Source: a virus. From it: a stretch of 21,031 nt of DNA. Position numbers and translations under genes: made by a program. The stretch lies in the IMG/VR virus record IMGVR_UViG_3300049846_001980, positions 1-21,031 of that record; one strand, written 5' to 3'. Below, piece after piece: positions 7,389 to 13,594 of this stretch. Each line of letters starts with the position of its first letter. The stretch's first letter is position 1. The notes beneath the pieces were generated by a model. That model was not told where the DNA came from. It saw only the letters and a program-made list of their open reading frames with translations, and did not search any database.

Positions 7389-7853
7389 TCAGCCCTGGGG
7401 AGCCGTCATCCGCCAGGGCTTCGGTCGGTTTGGGTCTTGATCCGCCTGCGCCTGCGCATCTTGGAAGGCTTTTAGTTTTTGCGGGTCATCCCAGATACGC
7501 TCTACAAAATCTTCCGCGTCGATCAAATGAGTTGGCGTGCCTTTCATGATTTGAATAGCGGCTAGTTTCTTTTGCCATTTCGTGGCTGCTAGGGCTCGCC
7601 AACAGTGCCACTCCCCCCACTCATAGAGCGCCGTGGCGCAGTCCCGCCGCCATCCATCCAGAAGGGCCGTGTATTCCGCCAATCCGACAGCGCCTTGTTC
7701 GCCCGAGTGCCGAGTAATAGCGCGCATGGCTTCATCTTCGACTGCTCGTGAAAACAAAGCCTCGATCTCAAAATCGCGCGGCGCAATGCGAACTGTCCTT
7801 TCGCCGAGCGTGAATTCCACGGGCAAACTGAGAAGAGCGGCAGATGACGACAT
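7389..7853 (-). CDS. Tail assembly chaperone, upstream (G-like) part
   Basis: This 154-aa protein starts at ATG 7853 with AAGGAG four bases upstream, overlapping the gap after the probable tail tube gene. It starts with a beta-hairpin-like segment (LPVEFTLGERTVRIAPRDFE, residues 11-30), then helices (ALFSRAVEDEAMRAITRHS; WRRDCATALYEWGEWHCWRA). The pattern of a short beta N-terminus, a helical body and position between tail tube and tape measure is typical of lambda gpG-like chaperones. A slippery heptamer covers codons 140-142, 12 codons before the stop. Both the 154-aa product and a 249-aa frameshift product are expected. These proteins act during assembly and are absent from the virion in the known systems. 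Confidence 0.75.
   Translation of the reverse strand: MSSSAALLSLPVEFTLGERTVRIAPRDFEIEALFSRAVEDEAMRAITRHSGEQGAVGLAEYTALLDGWRRDCATALYEWGEWHCWRALAATKWQKKLAAIQIMKGTPTHLIDAEDFVERIWDDPQKLKAFQDAQAQADQDPNRPKPWRMTAPQG
7391..7434 (-). promoter_or_regulatory. Programmed -1 ribosomal frameshift element
   Basis: In the zero frame of the upstream chaperone the message reads GAC CCA AAC, that is the X XXY YYZ heptamer CCCAAAC (7434-7428). A 7-nt spacer (7427-7421) follows, then a perfect 8-bp stem AGCCCTGG/CCAGGGCT (7420-7413 with 7398-7391) around a 14-nt loop. Moving back one base puts the ribosome into the frame of the downstream chaperone ORF, which is open there. Heptamer class, phase, spacing and stem all match established frameshift signals in tail chaperone genes. 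Confidence 0.85.
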
Positions 7854-7861
7854 AGCACTCC

Positions 7862-8287
7862 TTACGTGAGATTGTAATTCCCATCCGAAACGCCTTCAAA
7901 GCTGACGGGTTGCTCTTGGCCAACCGTTCCTTCGAGGGTTACGGCTGTAATTAGAAGACTGTCAATGCTGTGTATTCGCGCACCGGATCTACCACCAGGG
8001 TAGACTTTGACATTCGAGAGGTAATTTGCCTCACGCAGAGACAAAGGTGGCGCGAAATAGTTGACATCATCGTCATAGGTTGCGACACCAACGGAAACAG
8101 TCGCACGCCTGAGATTGCGGAGTGATCCAGCAAATCCGGGGGCGAGCGCTCCTCCGGGTTTACCGGGCTTGCCCTCGGAGTTTGAGCAATCGAGAAGAGG
8201 CGACTCTGCTTTAATCTGATAGCGCTTTGCTACAAAAGCGACGCCATTGACGTCGATCTGGAATTCCCATCCTGCACGTTGCGGCAT
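7862..8287 (-). CDS. Probable major tail tube protein
   Basis: This 141-aa protein starts at ATG 8287 with AAAGGAG six bases upstream. It is beta-rich: WEFQIDVNGVAFVAKRYQIK at the start, a loop rich in Gly/Pro/Lys (GKPGKPGGALAPG, residues 40-52), then LRRATVSVGVATYDDDVNYF, SNVKVYPGG and a final ITAVTLEGTVGQEQPVSFEG ending with SDGNYNL. This arrangement, with a valine-rich strand and a closing (E/G)xSxGxYN-type end, resembles compact phage tail tube subunits that stack into hexameric rings. Position immediately before the chaperone pair is the usual place for the tail tube gene. The family assignment rests on this resemblance and order, not on a search. Confidence 0.6.
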   Translation of the reverse strand: MPQRAGWEFQIDVNGVAFVAKRYQIKAESPLLDCSNSEGKPGKPGGALAPGFAGSLRNLRRATVSVGVATYDDDVNYFAPPLSLREANYLSNVKVYPGGRSGARIHSIDSLLITAVTLEGTVGQEQPVSFEGVSDGNYNLT

Positions 8288-8298
8288 GATTGACTCCT

Positions 8299-8874
8299 TT
8301 AGGTTGTGCCACCGATGACGACCACTTCGACCGAAGCGGCGTTCGTTGCATCATTGTTAGTGATCAAGATGTTTTTGTTGGTTCCGCTCACGGTATATCC
8401 CGTTGCGCCATTCGTTCCCCAGGCGTCGAACTCGCCCAATTTAACAATCTTGGTTGGAGTCGTGCCGCCCAGGTTCATAACAAAAGGATTGGACCCGGCG
8501 GCACCAATCGTCACTTGCGAAGCGCTGCCGCCATAAGTGGGATCTTGAGCCAAAGAGACGTTGCGAAAGAAAAGGAACTTGACTCGTGCGAACGATTGCG
8601 CTGTCCGTCCAACGCAGTCCGTGAAGGACGTTAAATCAATCGTTGTGGTCCCGGACGCCGTAATGGGAAAGATCGCCGATAGGCATTGATCCGCGCCGTT
8701 TGCCGCCGTGTTAGCGACGGCCACACCAGCCGATGTGTTCATTAAGCTGATAACTGGCTGCGAAACGGTTGAACCACCGTCAATATTCTTGTAGTCCGTA
8801 GATCCGCGCGACAAAAGCGCCTGGATAATCCGTGACGGTGTGAAGGTCATATTTAGAGTTGTCAAAGCCGCCAT
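8299..8874 (-). CDS. Tail-region structural protein, unassigned
   Basis: This is 191 residues from ATG at 8874. The frame extends to 9096, but that extension overlaps most of the preceding gene; ATG 8874 sits four bases after the preceding TGA with AGGTGA close upstream. It is Thr/Asn/Gly-rich and beta-like: FARVKFLFFRNVSLAQDPTY, SQVTIGAAGSNPFVMNLGG, and near the end GYTVSGTNKNILITNNDATN followed by VEVVVIGG. The pattern of strands ending in an exposed valine run suits a virion shell or tube subunit. It could be a second tail tube-like or decoration protein. It lies between the putative tail terminator and tail tube genes; its exact role is unknown. Confidence 0.7.
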   Translation of the reverse strand: MAALTTLNMTFTPSRIIQALLSRGSTDYKNIDGGSTVSQPVISLMNTSAGVAVANTAANGADQCLSAIFPITASGTTTIDLTSFTDCVGRTAQSFARVKFLFFRNVSLAQDPTYGGSASQVTIGAAGSNPFVMNLGGTTPTKIVKLGEFDAWGTNGATGYTVSGTNKNILITNNDATNAASVEVVVIGGTT

Positions 8875-8878
8875 GGAA

Positions 8879-9343
8879 TCACCTAAAGGGTTTCGGTTGA
8901 CTATCAATAAACACGAACAATTGCCAAGAGTAATCCACTTCCGGGGCAGCGGGTCCATCCCCAAAGCTAATGCTCGGAGATGCCGTGTACGACACATTCC
9001 AGATGCCGTTGCTTGACGTTCGCATGCTTTTGGGCGGTATAAGCAATTGCCGAATGGCTTCGCGAGCATCAAGGCGAAACCGGAGAGTTTTCTCATCCCA
9101 TCGAGCGTCGGTAAACAATCCTATATACACGGGATAGCCAATCCATTGACTCTCTGATGTTCGGCCCTCTAATGTCTCATCCAGTTCGGCGCGCGGGCTG
9201 ATAACACACTGAGGATAAGAGTCTTGCAAGGGCACGAGCGCTGGCCGTTTGCGTATCGCGAACTTGACATTGCACTCCTGAAAGAGCGGCACTTCGCACA
9301 GCGCTAACTTCACTTGATTCAGTACATCCCAATACGTACTCAC
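8879..9343 (-). CDS. Putative tail terminator / minor tail protein
   Basis: This 154-aa protein starts with GTG at 9343, sharing GTGA with the stop of the preceding gene. It has an N-terminal helix (YWDVLNQVKLALCEVPLFQE), a strand set with YPQCVISPRAELDETLEG and IGYPVYIGLFTDARWDEKT, a helix (FRLDAREAIRQLLIPPKS) and final strands (IWNVSYTASPSISFG, YSWQLFVFID). This helix, strands, helix, strands plan matches tail terminator proteins of the lambda gpU type that cap the tube and join it to the head. Gene order between head-tail connector and tail genes agrees. There is no recognisable catalytic motif. Confidence 0.55.
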   Translation of the reverse strand: MSTYWDVLNQVKLALCEVPLFQECNVKFAIRKRPALVPLQDSYPQCVISPRAELDETLEGRTSESQWIGYPVYIGLFTDARWDEKTLRFRLDAREAIRQLLIPPKSMRTSSNGIWNVSYTASPSISFGDGPAAPEVDYSWQLFVFIDSQPKPFR

Positions 9344-9792
9344 CAGTCAATGTACTCCCCTTGCCCCGGCGCTCCGTTGGGTGGAGGCCAATTGAAGATG
9401 CCCGCCTCAATGGATGGCCCCGCCGTTGTCACAAGCCCGGCCTCATTCTCTGTGGGCTTCTCCCACTTTCCTGCGACGCTGATCAGCACGTGGTTAAGCT
9501 CTTTGCGCCGATCGAGATACTTCATGGTTTCCGGATCATACCCTCCATAGACGCCTAGCTGAGCAAGAGCATAGAAGCAGCCCAGGTCGCGCTGGAACTC
9601 CGCACCACGGTCCCACAGGTCAATCCTCTCCTTGAGGAACCCTCTCCTCATCAGATGATCCACGATGTCCCAGTACGCCTTATTGTTGGACGGCTTCACG
9701 GCACGGATATGCTCCGGGCTGAGATTGGAGGGGTCAATCTTCAACTCAGTGGCGAGGGCATCCATCAGTTCCGCGTCCGTGATAAACGGCAT
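9340..9792 (-). CDS. Putative head-tail connector / head completion protein
   Basis: This 150-aa protein starts at ATG 9792 with AGAGGA four to five bases upstream. The N-terminal half is helical (ITDAELMDALATELKIDPS; KAYWDIVDHLMRRGFLKERI; EFQRDLGCFYALAQLGVYGG), and the C-terminal 50 residues are extended and Pro/Gly-rich. Its size, helical bundle and position directly after the major capsid protein resemble Mu gp36-like or HK97 gp6-like adaptors that dock under the portal. I see no sequence motif decisive for one family, so the name rests on position and secondary-structure impression. Confidence 0.55.
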   Translation of the reverse strand: MPFITDAELMDALATELKIDPSNLSPEHIRAVKPSNNKAYWDIVDHLMRRGFLKERIDLWDRGAEFQRDLGCFYALAQLGVYGGYDPETMKYLDRRKELNHVLISVAGKWEKPTENEAGLVTTAGPSIEAGIFNWPPPNGAPGQGEYIDW

Positions 9793-9801
9793 ACCGTCCT
9801 C

Positions 9802-10770
9802 TTAGATGTATGGCGAGACAGTCCAATCCGCCCAACCACGGAATGGGTTCGAGTTAGCGCCGGTAATGGTGGTGCCACCAATCGGCGTGAACTCCAGGTT
9901 GAGCGCCTGCCGCAGTAGCGCCGCTAGTCCAACCGATCCCACCAGCATGAGATTGGCGGACGAGAACACGGTGAAAGCGTGTGGATACTGTCCATCGTCC
10001 GTGGCGAGCGACTTCGGCAGAACAAAGCCACGAAACGCCGTTTCGATGTTCTGGAAAATCGTATGCATTTCTGTGAGATTCGGCGTATCGGTGATGTCCA
10101 CCTCGACCGCGTTCCAAGGGTAGCCATAGAACGCCTCTCCTCTCATGGTGCAGAAATACTTGACCAGTCTTTCTTCCATCGACTTGAAGTCGCCGGCATT
10201 CGATTGGAAGTCCGGCCCTTCGCGATGCTGCCACCCCATGGGCTTGAGCGTACTGCCGAAATAGAGTGCAAACAGCTTGTAGGTCAAGGTGTCGTTGGAG
10301 GCGGCATTGAAGGTGAGCAGGTTGTCAACGGTCCCTAGGTTGTGGGTGTCACCAATGAAAGGGCTATCATCGTAACACAAATCCACCTTTGCCGTCCCTA
10401 GCTTTTGCGAGATGCGGATGGACTGGTACACCTTGGCGAGTTCTGCCAGTTCACGCGCCTTGATTTTATACCCGCCCGTCTGATCATCCAGGATATGGTC
10501 AAGAGGCACCTGGAAGGCATTCGAGAAGGTTTCGTTCTTGACGCTGTAGAGCTTTGCGGCGATTTGCGCGTAGTAACGATGCCCCGTGAACACGCTCATG
10601 CCTGGCGGCGGTCCCATAAAGGGATGGTGTTCAATGGTGGTCGTCGAGGGAACGACCGTCGTGAACTTCTCGAATTGGATGGGGGTTGAGGCAGCTTCAT
10701 AGGCCTGGAGGAACTCCAGTTTGAGCGCCGTCGTGAAGAGGCTTACGGCTTGATCAACACTTGCGGCCAT
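9802..10770 (-). CDS. Major capsid protein, Mu gpT-like
   Basis: This 322-aa protein starts at ATG 10770; GGTGA seven bases upstream serves as Shine-Dalgarno. Residues 20-130 follow the Mu gpT major head subunit pattern: QAYEAASTPIQFEKFTTVVP, then PFMGPPPGMSVFTGHRYYAQ, AAKLYSVKNETFSNAFQVP and DHILDDQTGGY. The stretch TAKVDLCYDDSPFIGDTHN corresponds to the family's LCYDGxxFF(D)xDHP region. The C-terminal part (EVDITDTPNL, PHAFTVFSSANLMLVGSVG) would hold the HK97-fold A domain. The protein would form the icosahedral shell after scaffold removal. It lies downstream of the protease/scaffold and decoration genes, as expected. No delta domain is visible, in agreement with a separate scaffold. Confidence 0.85.
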   Translation of the reverse strand: MAASVDQAVSLFTTALKLEFLQAYEAASTPIQFEKFTTVVPSTTTIEHHPFMGPPPGMSVFTGHRYYAQIAAKLYSVKNETFSNAFQVPLDHILDDQTGGYKIKARELAELAKVYQSIRISQKLGTAKVDLCYDDSPFIGDTHNLGTVDNLLTFNAASNDTLTYKLFALYFGSTLKPMGWQHREGPDFQSNAGDFKSMEERLVKYFCTMRGEAFYGYPWNAVEVDITDTPNLTEMHTIFQNIETAFRGFVLPKSLATDDGQYPHAFTVFSSANLMLVGSVGLAALLRQALNLEFTPIGGTTITGANSNPFRGWADWTVSPYI

Positions 10771-10885
10771 CTCATGGTCACCGTTGCACCTCCCTAAGAT
10801 GCCTTCCCCGTTGTTGCACGCGCCGGATCGATCGGGAAATCGATGTTTCGCTAGCTAGGCTAGGCGCGTGTGGTTCCTTTATGAA
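10771..10885 (-). repeat. 115-nt gap upstream of the capsid gene, with inverted repeats
   Basis: This is the gap between the putative decoration gene and the capsid gene. Plus positions 10817-10824 (CACGCGCC) and 10863-10870 (GGCGCGTG) form a perfect 8-bp stem. Between them are the self-complementary blocks GATCGATC (10826-10833) and CTAGCTAG (10851-10858), so a branched structure can form. No U-run follows on the minus strand. The capsid gene's ribosome-binding region lies after the structure. It could stabilise or process the capsid message; no convincing promoter was seen. Confidence 0.5.
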
Positions 10886-11341
10886 TTAGGCGTTTTGTCC
10901 AACAGGCAAAATCTCAAGCTCCACCTCGGTTGCGGAGATGATGGCATTGATTCGCCCGGCAGCAATATCATTGGTCGTGGTTGCCGCAAGAGCAACCGTT
11001 TGGTTGTCCACGATCGTTGCGAGCTTGCCGACATCGGCCTGAACAATGGTCGCGGTCTTCATGCGGAAATAGCGAGGGCGACGGACCCACAAGGAGTAGT
11101 CGCCATTGGACCCGCCAGAGGGCACAACCAGCTTGCCGAAAGGAAGTTCCTTGGAGTCTACGACGCCGGCGAACAGTGTCGAAGCAGTGTCGCCAGCATT
11201 GATGATAAACCCCGACGAATTGAAGCTCACCATCTGCCCAACGTAATATGTCGCAGCAGTCGAAGCAAGTGGGCGCTTCGTGAGATTCGACCCGTCAAAG
11301 GGGGTAAAGTGCGTTTGACCCTGAGTAGTCAGATCTGCCAC
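10886..11341 (-). CDS. Putative head decoration protein
   Basis: This 151-aa protein starts with GTG at 11341; a near-perfect AAGGAGG lies five bases upstream and overlaps the TAA of the scaffold gene, predicting strong translation. It is small and beta-rich: FTPFDGSNLTKRPLASTAAT at the start, then YYVGQMVSFNSSGFIINAGD, TLFAGVVDSKELPFGKLVVP and SLWVRRPRYFRMKTATIVQA. Capsid cement proteins of the lambda gpD and DUF2190 type have this composition and are encoded between the scaffold and the major capsid gene, as here. It would bind the outer face of the expanded capsid. The family assignment is tentative. Confidence 0.6.
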   Translation of the reverse strand: MADLTTQGQTHFTPFDGSNLTKRPLASTAATYYVGQMVSFNSSGFIINAGDTASTLFAGVVDSKELPFGKLVVPSGGSNGDYSLWVRRPRYFRMKTATIVQADVGKLATIVDNQTVALAATTTNDIAAGRINAIISATEVELEILPVGQNA

Positions 11342-11351
11342 AAGAGCCTCC

Positions 11352-12326
11352 TTAGTTGTTCAAATAGTCATCAATCGTAGTGGTGGGCACAAGTTTCTTC
11401 TGGGCCGCAAATCCCTTCACGAGGCTGTCGCACGAGACACCGAGCTTCTTGTACTGCTCTGAGTACAACTCGTAATGCCCCTTGATCTTGACCTCGTCCT
11501 GATCCTCTGTTTGGTGAACTCCTGCCTTGCTAGCGCGAAAACGTTCGGAGAACTTTGCCGCAGGCCGCGACTCGATCTCGCGCATTTGCAGGTCCAGTTC
11601 CGTGAACTCGATGTTCTTTCCGTTCTCAGAGAATTTCGCAACGACTCGTTTGGCATCGGCGCGATAGAGGCGGTCGCGTAGATTGCCGGGATTGGCCTCG
11701 TCAATCTCAGCGGGGAGGATCTTTCCAGCCTTCAGATTAGCGTCAATGAAGGCGTCAACGCTCGAGCGCTTATTCTGCGTATGCGCCTCCTCTGCGAACT
11801 TCTTGAGAGTAGCCAGCTCGCTCTTGGCATCTTTGCGGATAATCGATACCACGCGGTTCGCAAGAGCGCCCATATCGGCTTCAGTCATCTTGTCGCACTC
11901 CTTCCCCCAGTATTTTTCGTAGTGCTTCTTGGCGTGTTCGTAATACTTCCTTGCCTTCTCCTTGTACTTCTCTTTCTCTTCATCGTCCTTGGGTTCCGGC
12001 CAGTCCTCGTACTCTTCCTCGCCGGACTGCTCCTCCTTATCCATTTCCTCATCGTCGGCCATCATCTCGTCGTCGCGGTCTTCATCTTGGCCCATGTCGC
12101 CCTCGGTGTCATTGGAAGATTGTTCTTCATCTACAGGAGGCGTTTCGTCATCTCCTTGCTCCTTTTCGTCAATGGACTCTTCGCGCGAAGAGTCTTCGGC
12201 TTGCTCCTTGAGAGAGTCCACTACCCGCAGTATCTCCATAAGTGCCTGATCGGGCACAACGTCCGTGAGCGATGAGACATCCATTCCCATCGACGCTAAC
12301 GTTTTCAGTATTTCTTCGCGGTTCAT
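11352..12326 (-). CDS. Possible nested scaffold product from an internal start
   Basis: Met177 of the protease/scaffold (ATG at 12326, MNREEILKTLASMG) is preceded by CTGAGG with eight bases between GAGG and ATG, a good ribosome-binding site inside the gene. Initiation here would make 324 residues holding the acidic and helical scaffold region without the protease. Mu gene Z and lambda Nu3 are established examples of this design. This is predicted from the signal and the domain boundary only. Confidence 0.5.
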   Translation of the reverse strand: MNREEILKTLASMGMDVSSLTDVVPDQALMEILRVVDSLKEQAEDSSREESIDEKEQGDDETPPVDEEQSSNDTEGDMGQDEDRDDEMMADDEEMDKEEQSGEEEYEDWPEPKDDEEKEKYKEKARKYYEHAKKHYEKYWGKECDKMTEADMGALANRVVSIIRKDAKSELATLKKFAEEAHTQNKRSSVDAFIDANLKAGKILPAEIDEANPGNLRDRLYRADAKRVVAKFSENGKNIEFTELDLQMREIESRPAAKFSERFRASKAGVHQTEDQDEVKIKGHYELYSEQYKKLGVSCDSLVKGFAAQKKLVPTTTIDDYLNN

Positions 12327-12854
12327 AGACTCGACCTCAGAGAACACCGAGTATGCGCCCTCCGGCATTCTAACTATATTACATAGGCGAATGTTAGTAC
12401 GATAGCAATATGCATTTTCGGAATGCGATTCGGGAATAGGAATATCGTCCAGAGTCTTCAGCTGTGGTATATCCCCTCCAAGGAAGGCAATGCGGCGGAG
12501 GGTTTTCCCCTTGCCTTGGACGCCATCAGGGGGATCATCATATACCTCGGCAGACACCTTGCGATAGACTCGCCCACGCAGAAGACGCATCACGCTGGAC
12601 GGCACATCGGCAAAGTCAGCATACAGGATCTTGCCCTTGCGATAGACGCGATCCGTCCAGGCGGCAGCGGGTAGACCAGTTCCCTTGAGCATGACCTGCT
12701 CTTCATCGTGGCCAAGAACAGCAGGCACCTTGAGGCGCTTACGGTTGAGATCAAAATTCTCTGCCATGTTATCGAGATCGCGTCGTGTGTAGACCTTGCC
12801 ACGATGCGAGCCGCAAGCAAAGATTGGAACCGCGTTGAGACGTGATTCGCTCAT
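11352..12854 (-). CDS. Head maturation protease fused to scaffold, Mu gpI-like
   Basis: This is 500 residues from ATG at 12854, in an ATGA overlap with the preceding gene; an in-frame extension to 12911 lies within that gene and is unlikely. Residues 1-140 match Mu gpI-like prohead proteases: AVPIFACGSHRGKVYTRRDL, VLGHDEEQ with candidate catalytic His49, TGLPAAAW, ILYADFADVP and YRKVSAEVYDD with candidate Ser101. Residues 215-295 are extremely acidic (DDEMMADDEEMDKEEQSGEE), and 296-450 are charged helix, the expected scaffold core. The C-terminus (VPTTTIDDYL) would contact the capsid protein. The protein should direct prohead assembly, then cleave itself and other head proteins. A nested start at 12326 may yield scaffold alone. 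Confidence 0.85.
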   Translation of the reverse strand: MSESRLNAVPIFACGSHRGKVYTRRDLDNMAENFDLNRKRLKVPAVLGHDEEQVMLKGTGLPAAAWTDRVYRKGKILYADFADVPSSVMRLLRGRVYRKVSAEVYDDPPDGVQGKGKTLRRIAFLGGDIPQLKTLDDIPIPESHSENAYCYRTNIRLCNIVRMPEGAYSVFSEVESMNREEILKTLASMGMDVSSLTDVVPDQALMEILRVVDSLKEQAEDSSREESIDEKEQGDDETPPVDEEQSSNDTEGDMGQDEDRDDEMMADDEEMDKEEQSGEEEYEDWPEPKDDEEKEKYKEKARKYYEHAKKHYEKYWGKECDKMTEADMGALANRVVSIIRKDAKSELATLKKFAEEAHTQNKRSSVDAFIDANLKAGKILPAEIDEANPGNLRDRLYRADAKRVVAKFSENGKNIEFTELDLQMREIESRPAAKFSERFRASKAGVHQTEDQDEVKIKGHYELYSEQYKKLGVSCDSLVKGFAAQKKLVPTTTIDDYLNN

Positions 12855-13594
12855 GATCCACCCTTCACATGCACATAGCCCAGCTTGCGGTCGCCTTCTG
12901 TGATAGCCCAATCATGGAGTTCCTTCTCCGTGCCGCGACCGCCCTCGATTCCCGTCGCGCCAAGAATACCATGCTTACGCAGATGGTAGATGGCCTTGTG
13001 CAGACGTTCCTTGTCGAAGCCTGTTGATTTACCGAGATGATGAATGGGAACGATATTGTTCGCCCGGCCAGGGTGCGCGTTGACGTGTTCGAGGACCGTT
13101 TCATGATCCGCCTTTGTCCATTTGCCCTCTTCGTCGCGAGGCTGCTCGGCGTAGTCGTCATGCTGATCGGGCCAGTCATGGGTTAGATCGTCGATGAACT
13201 CTTTTCCCAATCGTTTGAGATGTTCTTCAGGGTGTTCATCGTACTCATCGGTTGAGGCCCCGTCTTCTTCGTTGCCATCCTCTTCGTCTTCATCTTCGCC
13301 TACAAGGGTGGCAACCTCATCCTCGGTCCCCGGCCCAAGGGCCTCTTGCAATGCCTCCGCAACATTGCTTGCGTCATGCTGTGGGGTGAACTTGCGCAGC
13401 GCAATCTTTACTTCGGTTGCTAGTCTAATCGTGTCTGTCGTCTCGCCTTTCGTGGTCAGTTCCTTGAGGCCGACATATTCACCAGGCAATGACTTCGCCC
13501 ATTCACCGAATGCGCCCCAAGCGGCAGGCGATGCCAGCGAAAAAACACCATCGTCGCCATCAGATGCGCCATGAAATCGAATGGAGTAACTCAT
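12851..13594 (-). CDS. Head-module protein with acidic linker and RDEEGKW motif
   Basis: This 247-aa protein overlaps both neighbours by ATGA. Residues 1-95 look like a small alpha/beta domain (MSYSIRFHGASDGDDGVFSL, WGAFGEWAKSLPGEYVGLKE). Residues 91-145 form a very acidic linker (GEDEDEEDGNEEDG). At 150-160 EQPRDEEGKWT matches the phage RDExGRF-type linker motif that also occurs in the portal upstream. Residues 161-215 have the helix pattern of a winged helix (HETVLEHVNAHPGR, DKERLHKAIYHLRKHGILGA), followed by a basic end. No MuF-type head morphogenesis gene is present, and this gene occupies its usual place between portal and protease. It may be a packaged internal head protein; the function is unknown. 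Confidence 0.65.
   Translation of the reverse strand: MSYSIRFHGASDGDDGVFSLASPAAWGAFGEWAKSLPGEYVGLKELTTKGETTDTIRLATEVKIALRKFTPQHDASNVAEALQEALGPGTEDEVATLVGEDEDEEDGNEEDGASTDEYDEHPEEHLKRLGKEFIDDLTHDWPDQHDDYAEQPRDEEGKWTKADHETVLEHVNAHPGRANNIVPIHHLGKSTGFDKERLHKAIYHLRKHGILGATGIEGGRGTEKELHDWAITEGDRKLGYVHVKGGS

Noticed and set aside
8875-9096. N-terminal extension of the 191-aa tail protein up to 9096
   Set aside because: It would lie almost wholly within the preceding gene; ATG 8874 has a ribosome-binding site and normal spacing.
11781-12275. Plus-strand frame with long hydrophobic runs (164 codons)
   Set aside because: It is the complement of the acidic Asp/Glu-rich scaffold, which necessarily reads as Leu/Val/Phe on the other strand.
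12855-12911. N-terminal extension of the protease/scaffold
   Set aside because: It overlaps the preceding gene, whereas ATG 12854 gives the ATGA coupling seen elsewhere and the expected family N-terminus.
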